A stretch of 64,000 bases of DNA. Origin: Ceratodon purpureus. Its lineage: Eukaryota; Streptophyta; Bryopsida; Pseudoditrichales; Ditrichaceae. Under the pieces are notes generated by a model. That model searched no databases. It was not told where the DNA came from and saw only the letters and a program-made list of their open reading frames with translations. The stretch spans positions 12,131,326-12,195,325 of the forward strand of contig CM026433.1 of NCBI GenBank assembly GCA_014871385.1, read 5' to 3'. Shown here one piece after another: positions 24,362 through 35,380 of the stretch; within the stretch, counting starts at the first letter, position 1; the number at the start of each line of letters is the position of its first letter. Position numbers and translations under genes: made by a program.

Positions 24362-25144
24362 GCGGCAGGATACTTTGGACGACAGGCATTCACATAGTGG
24401 ACGGTGGTTAATGGGGATGCTTAGTCATTGGTGATTGAATTTTTCCTTGTACTGAGTCAGCAATACAATTTTCGTATTACCTATTTCAATATAAAGGCTT
24501 TGTCATTCACATTTACTTCATCAAGTAAGAATAGTATTAACTTTGGACAAAGGCCCTTTGTACATTGTCTCTCCTAAAAGTTGGACTGTACTAGTGCCAT
24601 CAATACAAATTAATAGCCATTTTATTCTTCAAATGTAAAAACTGAAATGGAAAAAAAAATACATAGAAAATGAATAAAGAATAATTAAGAAGAAAATGAA
24701 CAAACTAATTAGAAGATATATTGGCAATACAAATTAGAGGATAGCATGGAGGAATAGAATGGATAGACAGAGTAGGAATTGAGAAGATGGTTAGAATGGA
24801 AGAAGATAGAAAGGGAAACAAATTCAAATAATTAAAACAATAAGTAATATGATGAATGCCATGTACATGATTGGAAGAGATGTAATAATATGAAGAAAAT
24901 GACATAAAATTTAGAAATTTAATTTAAGAACATTACAAAATATAGGATTAGTACAGAAACGAAGAGGGAAGGTAGTACATTTTTATTATAAAAACTGTAG
25001 TTCAGTCCACGGTTATAGGGTAAGAAAAAATTACTGATTCTATAAATATTCTGAGAATATTCTGAGAATATTCTCAGAATGTTCGAATATTCTAAATTTA
25101 TATTCGAATTTTAGTCAAAAAGTTACTTTTTAAAAGATTTTGGA
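24362..25144. other. Non-coding right inner part of the MULE
   Basis: AT-rich, with no gene. At 25,040-25,092 there is a run of GAATATTC-type palindromes (GAATATTC, TGA, GAATATTC, TCA, GAATGTTC, GAATATTC). A purine-rich AGAAGATAGAAAGGG-like tract lies at 24,700-24,900. Confidence 0.5.
25040..25092 (+). repeat. Cluster of GAATATTC inverted motifs
   Basis: Four GAANNTTC units in about 50 bases, with 11-base steps between the first three. GAANNTTC is the half of a plant heat-shock element, but the spacing here (three bases between units) does not fit the strict 5-base rule, so a regulatory role is only a guess. Confidence 0.45.
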
Positions 25145-25227
25145 CCCAATTTTCTGCTCGCCGCTCTCCAAATCTCTGCTCGCCGCTCACCGCTCGCCGC
25201 TCGCAGCACGCATACAAGTCTCCCTCA
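25145..25227 (-). repeat. Right terminal inverted repeat of the MULE
   Basis: Reads inward GAGGGAGACTTGT then ATGCGTGCTGCGAGCGGCG, followed by GAGCGGTGAGCGGCGAGC and another GAGCGGCGAGCAGA copy. Pairs with 14,951-15,022. Confidence 0.8.
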
Positions 25228-25236
25228 ATTGTGAAA
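25228..25236. repeat. Right 9-bp target duplication of the MULE
   Basis: ATTGTGAAA, identical to 14,942-14,950. Confidence 0.85.
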
Positions 25237-26732
25237 GAGTCGCACTTTTTTATAAGTGACGACAAGGAGCATGATACTTTGTTCGTGCAACATTGCATGC
25301 TCAAACATTGGAAGTGGCTGGATCAGCATGGGATAAACCCGAAACAACACGTTGTATTCAGTGATGGCTCAGCGGCTCAGTTCAAGAATTGCAGAGGTTT
25401 TTACTTCGTGTGTAGATACCCCGGGTTGACGAAGGGATGTCAGATGAAATGGCATTTCTTCGGGACAGGCCATGGAAAGGGTAAGTTCACTCGTACATAC
25501 TTGCGTTCTTTATTATGAGTTTGCACATATGCTGCTTGTAATTCAAGTTTAAGCTAGGACATTGCTGGGGCAATTGATTACTGTGCGCTGGCTTATAATT
25601 GAAACAAATTACTTACCCATGTTTGTGTTATCTAGGTGAATGGGACGGGGCAGGTGCAACCGTTAAGAACAAGCTCGAACAAGAGCAGCTGTGGAATCAT
25701 GGCTGCAGGAAATTGCAGAATGCGGGTGATGTCGTTGATTATTTGAGAGTTGCATTGCCTGGACGTGCAGAGTCGAGTTATCAGAAAAAAAAAGATAGGA
25801 TATTCCGCAAATTCTGGCACATCGGCGAGACTGAGACCAATCGACGTAAAAAGTGGCAGTGCACCACAATAGTCGGGTCTAGCAGTCTACATTCGTTCTC
25901 AAGCATCTCCGGAGCAGATCCGACTAAGTTGATGGTCAGAGAATTGAGCTGCTTTTGTGGACCGTGCTTAATGCGTGACTGGAATGCTTGTGAAAATTCG
26001 GCCCATGTCCCAAGATGGCGGTGTCTGAGGATCAAAACGAAGATTGCCAGAGATGTGAGAGAGCAGATGGTGCGAGAGAGAGACGGAGAGGACTCCCAGT
26101 ATGGTGGTGATGGTGTAGGTCTATCGGACCTGCTGGAACCAGGCGACAATTTCGCAGTCCCTGCTATGCCTGGCAACGACGAGAATGTGGAATTTTATCT
26201 CCTTTACTGCCAAAGGTCTAAGTTTACTTTTGATACTCCATATAGATGCGCATGGGGACATAAGTTCAAAGCGGGTGACAAGGCTGTATGAGGATCGTAC
26301 TATCAAACTTGAGGGAGACTTGACAAGTCTTACGTACTGCTAGACAAATCACAACAAGCCTTCTTACCGGAAAGATTGGTAGTGCAAGTGAAGTTTTCCA
26401 TGGCACCCGCAGACCACCGAGTGCAAGGAGACGATACTGTTTATTATTTGGACGAGGAAGATGAAGAGACTATCATGTCTGAGTGCAACCGAAGATTCAA
26501 CGCTTGATTTGAGACTGTATACTTTGTGTATTGGCTTACGGTTCTGAGCAATGCTAAACTACCCAACCATGCACTATTTCTTGCCCAAACCTTGGCCTCA
26601 TAATGACTGATAAGTGGGCTGGTTTGTGAATGTGCCAGGTATTGATGCAGCAATCTACACGAAGGGGCCACATGCGAGTTGATATCTGTCATGTTAAAAG
26701 ATACTAATTGGCTTAATTACTGGTGCATGTAG

Positions 26733-27442
26733 GTAATCGGTCGCGAGCAGAGGCAGAGGCTGAAAGGATTGGTGTGGGTGTTACCGCGGAAGCTCAAGAT
26801 ATTTTTGATGTTCTCTCTAAGAGGTAACCACTTCGAAACTATGATCCCTATGCATTTCTTTCAAGCTTTCGTTTCAGCCTTTGAGATTCCATTTGAAGAT
26901 CACATATGCTCATAAATTTGGATGTTTTTCTTTGCGGAATGAATTTTTTTGATTTTTTGATTTCTCTTGGAGCTGCTGATCTCCTGTTTACCATAGCTTA
27001 AAAGATTGTTCATTACCACTTGACTGTGCTTTAAGCCACCTAATAGTGGGATGCTGTGAATGGAATAGGCTACCCTGTAGGTGGGATAAGACGACCATTG
27101 TAGTCATGAATGATGTCTGCGTCAACCAACCCTACTTACCTGAGAATGTCATTGGCGGTGCTTCTGTTGGCAATGAAAGTGTTCGCAAAGTTGTAAGTTT
27201 CTGTATCACTCTAGTGAATCAGCCACAATAGATGTCTTGCCTAGGTCTCTGCATTTGACCGTACTATAAGTCACCTGAATTTTCTGTGGGAACCTGTGTA
27301 TTGGTCGCTTTCTTGATACTTGCTTTTATTGGTTACGTGGAATTGATGAATAGATCATTTTGGTTTCTTTTTGCAGGTCGAAGAGGAAGGGAAGAGGTTG
27401 CAAAGTCGATTCCATGGCACTGTGACATTTTGGTTGCCATAG
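26733..27442 (+). pseudogene. LSM12-like gene, C-terminal exons only (anticodon-binding-like AD domain)
   Basis: Three exons with matching phases: 26,733-26,823, 27,069-27,192 and 27,377-27,442. They encode AEAEAERIGVGVTAEAQDIF, RWDKTTIVVMNDVCV, PYLPENVIGGASVGNESV and VEEEGKRLQSRFHG. This pattern (a helix with ERIGVGV.AEAQ.IFD.LSK, then WDK..IVVMN.V.V..PYLPE) is the C-terminal AD domain of plant LSM12 proteins, which carry an N-terminal Lsm RNA-binding fold. The Lsm half is not found upstream in the window; instead the cargo transposase gene ends 225 bases before the first exon. The reading is undamaged in what remains. It is most likely a captured 3' half of a host gene, expressed only if another start is used. 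Other view: the 5' exons lie beyond an insertion I did not delimit. Confidence 0.7.
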
Positions 27443-29224
27443 TAAGCCCCCCTAGCTTGCTGAATTTTCAACAATGGAGGATAGTGAACATCTTCCAACT
27501 AGTGGGAGCACCAAGGTGTATAGCTTTTCTGTTTTTTATTGCTGCGCAGCTTGTGCAAAAGCAATAACAGTCCTGCAAAGATTAATTGTGCCAGTCTTGA
27601 GAATTTCAAATGCGAGGGTTTGAGCAACTGCCGCAAGACAATGGCTTCGTTGACCTCAATATGTTTGCTATTGTGTATGGTAATTGTACTGGAATGTCAG
27701 AAGAGCTCATATAATGTGGAGATTTTATTGATCATTGATGGCAAAAGTGATGGTCTGATATGTATTTGCAGAGGTATCACTTTATGGTTGTTTTGGGAGG
27801 TATCTGTGAGTAAGGATTCCGAATCTCATGACGAGTTTAGTGGCTTATAATAGTTAGAGCGTGGGCTTACAGCTTTAAAGGGTCCTTTTCAGAAACAATT
27901 AGGTTTAACTAGTGCTGGATACCTTGATTCTGGAAGATCCAATTTTTGTTTGCACCTTCTATTACAGTAGAATGGAGCAAATGGTTTGCAATTATGATTG
28001 TATATACCACAGTACACTTTGTGAAGGATACAGAATTGCCACTTCTTTTTTTTATAGTATGTGCCCCAAACTGGTTTCAACGTTTCAACATGTATTTCTA
28101 GTGCCACAATATTGTAACTTTTGCACACCAGTTTAGCATTAGAAAGTTAGCACACTAGAGCATATGGAACATGCAAGGTTTCCTCCAGGAAGTATGGTGC
28201 AATTAATTTTCGCATTCTATACTGTGCACAATCATAATGAATAACTCAGGTAGGGAGAATAGCAAGAGCAACTAACGAGCAAAGTTGCAGCACTAAACAG
28301 GCTTATGCTCCGAAATTTGACTAATTTACACATGAGCCGTTCACTGCGAGCTACAATGATGACTACCCCTGGATGTGGACACTTTGCACAGGTGCTTGAT
28401 TTGCCACCCCGTCCGTCCGCAGTGTCAATCTGCCATAACCAACTCACAAGAGATCAGAACCACTTGCATATGATGCTATTGTGCAAACGACATCACAACA
28501 CTAATCAATAACCTCAAACATGTCTCAGTACCGCGGCCAGAGGAGGATCCTAGCAGTTGTTTCATCCTGGTCACAACGGACCCAAAAAAATAAAAAACAT
28601 CCCGTAAAGATTAGAGAGACCATGTGCAGCTATAAGACAAATATCCTGGAAATTTAAAACATAGGAACTACTGGACGAACAAGTAATTGGACAGCAATGT
28701 ACTTGTATTCTAACTTAAAAAAAGGGTGGCTATAATGCCAACATCACAATAACATGATAGCAATGCCTGCAACCAAAACCAAAGACAAATGCTGCCAGCA
28801 TCCCTTCCCTTTTAGGACACAAAAACTAGGTGGATGACAGTTGCTAATCACAACCTTGGCCGCGGCGGGTCGTGATACACATGTGTACAGACCTTTAATT
28901 CATCATTGACATTCGAATCCAAACTGCGACACAAGCTGATTGAAACGCAAAACTGAAGGCTAGAGATTGAGCCAAACCTGCTGAAATGATTCGCCCGAAA
29001 TCACAACATATTGCATGATATTCCAACCATGCACTTCCACGATCCACGGAAGTAATCAAATAAATATATATAGTGATGCTTCTGTGACTGCAGTCACACT
29101 TTGAAAATACTAATATACCTTGCATACGAATCAAAAAATTACTCAAACCGCATACCGTGTTACAGCACCAACGCCTGAAAATCGAAACTCACATTCTTGC
29201 TTCGTATCACCAGCCTTCGGCCTC
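27443..29224. other. Non-coding DNA between convergent genes
   Basis: Lies between the end of the LSM12-like exons (plus) and the end of the zinc-finger/AT-hook gene (minus). It should hold both 3' ends. Short open frames here show no domain features. Confidence 0.4.
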
Positions 29225-32200
29225 TCATACCTTGGTTTTTTTGGAAGGTCTTCCCCTCTTCCTTGGCTCACTGGATGGGCCACCCTTCCCTGGCGACTTT
29301 GACTCATCCCGAACCAACTTGGGATTTGCAACAGCGGGACTCAAAGCCTCGACTATTTCACCATCAGGATCCAAACCTTTCACTTTGCTCCCGCGAGTAT
29401 TTGGGCGTACAATCTTGTTGGAAATTTCAGCAACCTTTGCAGGTTGTTTCTCTCCAGCAATCTTCGGCTGAGATCCTGATTTCTTGCCACGACTCGGGGT
29501 GCTCAAGTTTGGAGCCGGGGTTTTGAATGCATGCTGGGCCAACTTTTTTCCAGAGTTCGAAGCAATCTCTTTCATCCGAGCAGCTACACCTGCGGCCGAC
29601 TTCTCTCTGCTGGACTTGCGGGGCTGCGGTTCTTCAAATATGGCATCATTCTCATCCACATCTACGCACACATTTCTGATTGTACCACGGCGCGGCGGGG
29701 AATCTGCGAAGTCACTGTCCCCGGTGTTGTATTCTTCTTCATCCCCCGATCGTTCTATGTCATCGAGCACAATTTCACCTGGCATTCAAATACGGTTTGA
29801 TCAGGCCACTTTGTCAAATGGAAAAAACCAGCTCATTCCATGAAAGCTGCTGATCATTGTAGACGCATGAAAATTCCTGCACATGAATTGGAAGATTCAA
29901 ACTCAAATATCTAGAAGTTACCTTCAATCTTCACCCTGGCAGGAATGAAGGGAGGCCATGTCTCCATGACATCTTCTTCGTCATCTAACAATACCGGGTT
30001 CTTTGCATTAGAGGCCGCTTTGCTAGCTGAGTTGAGGTTGGGTGCAGGAGACCTTCTCGACTGAAGGGGTCGAACAGGCAGTGGTGTTCTGACATGGGTG
30101 CTACTGGTTTGCAAGTGTCTGCTTGTTTCTCCGACACTCCCCGTGGCAGTATGTCCTGGCATCGGACCTAGCCAAGTAGCTGGGTTTGCATGAGGACCTA
30201 CATAAATATGCACCCCACGTTAGCACAAGCTCTTTGAGCAGCTCCATCAAAGGTGAAAATCAGTAAGCACGCCCTGGTATTCCTTGCTGTAGACACATAT
30301 GTGACACTATTAGTACACATTCGTACACCTCTAATACACCTCAATACACAAAGGTACACTTCCAAAAATATTTATCACGCACGGACAGTAGTGATACACA
30401 CGGAAGCATGTGTGATACATACAGTGGCATAAATGATACACAGAAACACATATGTGACACACATTCGCACACTTGTGACGTACAACCACACATATGTGAT
30501 ACACACACAGACACCCATGTGCCCACCTCCGACGTTAGTAATACACTCCAGACCATTGTGATACATCCACCACCTACCCTTTCTGGCCATGATGCCCGCA
30601 GTTTACACACAAAGCATCACACAGACGTGAATCGTACATTACAGGCAAAGGCTTGACGTCTCATGCACACTAATATACATTGCAACCTCACATGATAAAG
30701 CAAACTCTCACGCAAGCAGCACAAGAGATCACAGATTGAGATGATGGAGTTCTCACCAATAAGATCAGCCAGAAATTTGTCGAGATCTTCAGAGTTGCCT
30801 ACACTGCCGCAATTGGTCAAAGCAAGCTCCCTCCTAACATGTATAGTGTGAACCCTAGCCTCTTCACAACCTTCCGACACTTCCTTTTCCATCATATGCT
30901 TGTCAAACTCTCTAAATCCGAAGCTCTTGGTCCATTCCGGGCTGGCCAATCCCTTACATGGTTGATAGGCACAATGATAACTTTTTTTATAATGAAGAGC
31001 TGCGCACCACGGGTGGTATGCGTGACGACAAGACGAGAGAATTACGTCGTTGAACCTAAATCCAGCTTTGCACTTAACGCAATGAGTAATCTTTAGGGCA
31101 AAACCCTCCTCATCGAAGTGAGCCACCGGATATGGCAGCGGGTGAGGGAAAATCGCCACTCCAGACTGCCCTTTGCTCAGTTTTCCATGTTGCTCACCCA
31201 ACATAACGTGCATAGCCTCGTGCAAATCACGTTTGCATTCTTCTTCTTTCTGCGCAATTTTTTTTCTCTCCAAATCTTCAGCATACCTTTCGTATGCCAA
31301 TTTGTGATCCTGCGCCATCACAGACAGCCATTCATGCTTCTGTCGGCAGGACAACAACTTCTGTGCATCTGCAACCGAAGGGGTCACGGCGCTGGCTGAG
31401 TTTGCAGCTAGAACAGGTCGCACTTCTAGATCAGTGCCACCACAACCCGCACTCTCTCCCTGGAGAACCGTGCTCCTCTCGCAGCTCTCGACCCCATGCT
31501 GAAGATTAACGTCAGATACCAAAACGTCGTTCAGGTGCTCCTTCTCCTTGCGCACGGCCGCGAGCTCAAGTTCTTGCAACTGCACAGCCTGGACCTCTAC
31601 TCCAGCAACAAAGGAATCCATCACGTGCATTTCGCCCCTGGTCTTCTCTTCCAATTTCACGTTCTCAGTGCTTTGGCGCAGGACAGCTTGCCTACTCGCG
31701 TACCACTCAACCGAAGCAAGATGCAGGAGATCCAAAACCTCCGATGCAAGTTTCTGTGACCACGCAGTTGTCAAGCCTCCCGAATCCTCACCACTTCGCC
31801 TCTCCGCAGAAATCTCAGATGCAAGCGATTTCTCCACAGACTCAGATCCGGTCATCTTCGATCCGGACGCGCAGCCCACGCTCTGTAACCCTAAACCGCC
31901 CGACTCCTCTAGGTCCTGGGACAAATCGATCACACCCTTTGCGCTTCCAGCACGCTGTTTGATGTTCTGCTCTACTCCAAAGGCCGCCCAATTTACTTTA
32001 ATCTTCTTATCCTCTGCTATCATCCCCATTATAAACTCCATTGAGAGCAAACAATTGTTGGGCATCTCAGATTTCGAATGCAAGCCTGGCCAATATGCCT
32101 CGATCTTGGCAACCATCTCCCGATCTGTACAGGCCGTGTAGCGAAACTTCTGGCGTTGGCCTTGCGGAGATCCAAACAGCGCTTCACACTCATCTACTGT

Positions 32201-32434
32201 AACCTGCTTGGACAATCGAATTGCTGAGGGTTTAGCACCGCTGCCCCAAAACCCTAGACCCACAAAATGAGCATGGTCACATACAACAAACGCTGGTTTC
32301 CGCTTCTTCGCACTTGCGGGCAATTCTCGCTTTGGTCGAACCTGCCTAATACTCTCGGGGATCTTGTTTTCACCTGCACTAACCCGCTCATCACTATCCA
32401 TTACTGCGCGACCATTCATAATTTGCTTGGCCAT
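29225..32434 (-). CDS. Large nuclear-type protein with RING-like zinc finger and C-terminal AT-hook
   Basis: Three exons with GT-AG joints and matching phases: 32,434-30,757, 30,197-29,922 and 29,778-29,225, giving about 835 residues. The head is basic (KKRKPAFVV). The middle (about residues 240-420) is helical with heptad-like Leu and Glu-rich stretches. At about residues 455-510 lies a Cys/His set: CVKC, SSCRHAYHPWC and CAYQPC, fitting a RING- or PHD-like zinc finger. The last exon is acidic, then Lys/Pro-rich, ending KRGRPSKKTKV; GRP flanked by basic residues is an AT-hook core for minor-groove DNA binding. So a chromatin- or DNA-associated role is likely, possibly ubiquitin ligase activity, both by inference. 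No stop interrupts it. It lies in the CACTA cargo and may be a captured host gene or an unusual accessory gene of the element. Confidence 0.65.
30300..30610 (+). repeat. GTGATACACA-rich tract in intron 1 of the zinc-finger gene
   Basis: About a dozen GTGATACA, GTGACACA, GTACAC and TGTGATACATAC motifs in 310 bases, spaced irregularly (for example at 30,390, 30,410, 30,434, 30,453 and 30,498). On the gene's own strand the motif reads TGTATCAC. It resembles 13,690-13,880, the intron of the cargo transposase gene. Confidence 0.6.
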
Positions 32435-32797
32435 GACTCCCTAAACCGCGCTTCAGGTCAAATGAAGCCTTAACTACACGCAATCCACCACGGCGCTGCA
32501 GCCAAGACAAGATTCCACTATGAGTGATGGTAACAAGATACAGTACGGAGAAAGCCGTTCTGGCATCACCGCATCTACCCGGGCCATGCTGGAGTCAAAA
32601 TAAGCGTGGCTTATTACTGTCAGCCCATTTTCAGCAAAGTCGTGGGGAAGTAACAGATCCACAATGCAAGTCTCACTTTACCAGTAGTGTTAAAATTCAA
32701 CCAGGTAAATGGTTACTGTTCATCCAGCTGTGCATCCCTTTCGATGCCTTAGTGGAACACCTTGCACACACATGACATTACACACAGTTTGATGACC

Positions 32798-33748
32798 CTA
32801 GTGTGCAACCAACCCAGGATTGTAGTCTTCTGCAAGTGAAACCACGCTCTCATTCTGATCCGCAGAATGAGTTCCAGATTCCAACCGCTGACGTTCCCGT
32901 CTTTTCACCTCCAGGAATCTGTTTGCTCTGAGTCTCCACTCCCGCATTTGGATATTCTTGGGCCACGGCAAGTCCATTGCTTCCTCCCAAATGGAGTCCA
33001 AAGTGTCATCTGGTCCAAATTCCTCTGCTGTAATAGTCCGTTGAGACTGAAATTCGTGGTATTCAAGCTTGTAACCTTGGAATGTAGGATCCGCATCGGC
33101 TATGGCACAGTAATCCTCATACTGTTTGTGCAAAGGCTACCAGTCTTCATCTTCCTCGCGGCGCAGCCTGTACTCCCACTCATCCTCGTAAATTGCTCGC
33201 ATGATCGCATGTTCCAATTCTGCACCTGGATTCCTATGTCCACCTGAATTTGGCGAAGATGCGCTCGCTCCAAGCTGTCTCGATTTCCAGGTTTGTGGAG
33301 GCAGCCTCTGCGTTACTCGAGCCCACAGCGGGCCTACTGGTTCTTCCGTAGCAGGAGCAATCTGTGAATGAGGAGATTGTTCACACCCTACTGCACCGAC
33401 TCCCTCACGGCATTTCTCCTCTTCCCCACGATACTTCTTGGACTGCCTTCCTTCGTCAGAATCTTGCCTTTTTTGTTTTTCAGTCACCGAGGATTGCTCT
33501 CCCTGCTCTGCTGGGTCCTCCCCCTCCACATCCTTTTTCGTCGCAGTGTCGACACATCCTTCTTCAACCTTGGTGGAAACATCTTCATCGTTATCAGCTT
33601 TTCCTGCACAGGACACGACAACGTCCACATGACTGTCAGTATGTCTGTCAATATTGCGACGCAATCTCAGACATCTCTTCCCGTCTTTGACAGTATTACC
33701 CATGGAACCACTAATACCGGTTGAACATTCTCTCTTCTCATTCTCCAT
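32798..33748 (-). pseudogene. Charged protein of unknown family with one in-frame TAG
   Basis: Starts at ATG 33,748 (MENEKRECSTGISGSMGN), Glu/Lys-rich and probably disordered up to about residue 150, then LWARVTQRLPPQTWKSRQLG and EWEYRLRREEDEDW. A TAG follows at 33,139-33,137, and the same frame goes on with HKQYEDYCAIADADPTFQGY, QSQRTITAEEFGPDDTLDSI and IQMREWRLRANRFLEVKRRE to a stop at 32,798. The two parts look like one fold, so the TAG is probably a recent nonsense change rather than the end. No family is recognised. Its 3' end is 364 bases upstream of the zinc-finger gene, same strand. Confidence 0.55.
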
Positions 33749-35380
33749 AGTGACACACAGGCTAGACAGGAACTACAAACTAAAATGAACTTCGGAGAAT
33801 GTGACAGCACTTGTAAACACACCGTGAATCAAAATAAATTGCACATTTATGTAGTTGCAAGAACTACTTGATTGTGCATGAAGTCAGCGTCATGTTCAGT
33901 AACCACCTTACGTTCTGCCTGGGCTGCATCGCTCACTCTAGTTCTGTGCATGTAGTTCAGAAGCAATACAGGCATCTATCATCCAAACTTTTGAAAGGAA
34001 GGAATTCCGGCGCCTTTCACGAGTGCCAAATTTGTCCAACAATTTACCTTACACTGGAAGTCTTCGCCCCAACGCCCACACTGTGAACCTATACAACCAA
34101 CGGAGCGAAGTTATCTTGAGCACTTTTTTCTTCTTCTCCCGTCAGCCTAGATTACAGTCCATCACTTTACAGCACTCTAACATCACATTTCTGTGAGTGT
34201 AAGTGTCAGTGCAATCTCCGTGATCCTTTCATAACTATGGAACAGCGTAGTTCTCTCTTACATGTAACTGAGTTATCTAGTTCCTCACTGTTCTTCGTTA
34301 CCATACATTAGAACCTCCAAATAAATACTACAGTATTTTATAAGCAGATTACACAGTTCCGCTAAAGTATCCTGCGTATATGAACTAGAAGAGCGAGCTG
34401 AAGTCATCTCAGAGTTAATCATGAAGAGAATTGAGAGAGGACTTACCAGCCGAATGGAAGAATACTTGGGAGGCTTATCCCGGTTTCTTCGAAGTTGCCC
34501 ATACAATTCACGATGATCTCCAGAAATTAGACATTGTAGAGCCTTCGGTAAACTCAAATTCTTATGCAACACGCAGCTCCGTCAGAGCCAACTCATAACT
34601 TAATTGAATATCACTCTCCTTACATAAGAATTGTGTCCACATGACATATCGACACTTAGAAGATTGCAGACTTAATTGTAGAACAATGTACTCTAGTAAA
34701 CATGTATACTTTCAAGCTAAAAAAAACGACGTCTGCTCATTGACACTTTCATGAGTATAACAGAGTGTCATGGTTTGGAACGTCACCTTCCAATCGATGT
34801 TATGAACTATTAAAAACAGTAATAAGTGAAGTAATATATGGGTCCGACCTAGACATAGATTACAAAGCAGGAAAACAGTGCGCGCAAGAAACAGTGAACA
34901 GAACACGGCAGGTGACACATCCAGACAAGGGGAACTATATAAATCGCGTATCATTATTTAGGAAAAATGACACCAACATTCCAGTCAGTACACTGTTCAT
35001 TACGGAAACTGTCCTTAGAATTGAAAAGTCTTAGTCTTCAAGGTCCAAAACCTGCCTTCACATGAGACAGCAAATTACAAGCCTATATCACTACAGAGTT
35101 CCAATCCGATGTATCAAAACAACATTGAAGAATGTACTGCTAATATTCAAAATAACTTTCTCCAATATATCTTCTTGCTGTCAACCTCGTAGAGAGTTCC
35201 CCCGCGTATTCGAAACTCAATGTCAAAGGCCCTGCCACATTTACAATTGTACATCCAATTTACTGAATCAATATCAACAAGTCCACTTACATCTATCAAC
35301 TTCCAGCTTGATTAAAACTAAGGGAAAACAGATCAATGAATATGGCCTTACCTCCTCAACTGGTAGAACTCTGGAATTCA
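33749..35380. other. Mostly non-coding stretch with one possible exon
   Basis: A possible minus-strand exon ends at 34,448 with a good donor (CGGCTG/GTAAGT) after LQCLISGDHRELYGQLRRNR and KPPKYSSIRL; it could be an upstream exon of the 33.7 kb gene, but no in-phase joint is proven. Otherwise nothing is seen. The 20-base string AAAACAGATCAATGAATATG at about 35,325 recurs at about 45,157. Confidence 0.35.

Larger units (their letters stand above)
14951..25227. mobile_element. Mutator-like element (MULE), about 10.3 kb, carrying a palindrome array
   Basis: Ends: left GAGGGAAGTTACC followed by ATGCGTGCTGCGAGCGGCG; right, read inward, GAGGGAGACTTGT followed by the same 19 bases. The similarity continues for about 70 bases, rich in GCGGCGAGC. 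A 9-bp duplication ATTGTGAAA flanks it, inside a codon series that closes exactly without it. Contents: a possible exon at 15.7 kb, a decayed minus-strand passenger gene (16.57-18.87 kb), a palindrome array (18.9-22.5 kb) and the C-terminal part of a SWIM-type transposase (22.9-24.4 kb). No intact catalytic core is visible, so the copy is probably not able to move by itself. Confidence 0.85.
11648..26507 (+). pseudogene. Cargo transposase-like gene with RNase-H-type DG/HGKG motifs, split by a Mutator-like element
   Basis: Exons: 11,648-12,550; 14,141-14,950 continuing after the insertion at 25,237-25,480; and 25,636-26,507. Phases fit at every joint. Exon 1 starts at ATG in GTGCCATGGCG and encodes a helical Arg/Glu-rich head. 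Exon 2 has a Cys-rich zinc-binding-like region (CFCDICCPPG, CVCEKGALDRWHRRECLMG, CTRCG). After the insertion come VVFSDGSAAQFKNCRGFYF and HFFGTGHGKG then EWDGAGATVK. The DG…QFKN and HGKG…DG.G..K pattern is found in RNase-H-fold proteins of a transposon type I know from animal and plant genomes but cannot name safely. The last exon has two in-frame stops (26,289 and 26,310) close together, followed by convincing coding in the same frame (RLDKSYVLLDKSQQAFLPER) to the TGA at 26,505. No own inverted ends were found. Function as transposase is inference; it is broken now. Confidence 0.7.

Noticed and set aside
10771-32812. TTGCACACTAGGGT at 10.77 kb and its inverse at 32.80 kb as ends of a second CACTA-like element
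   Set aside because: The three-base flanks do not match, the similarity stops after 14 bases, and several such chance matches are expected in 64 kb.
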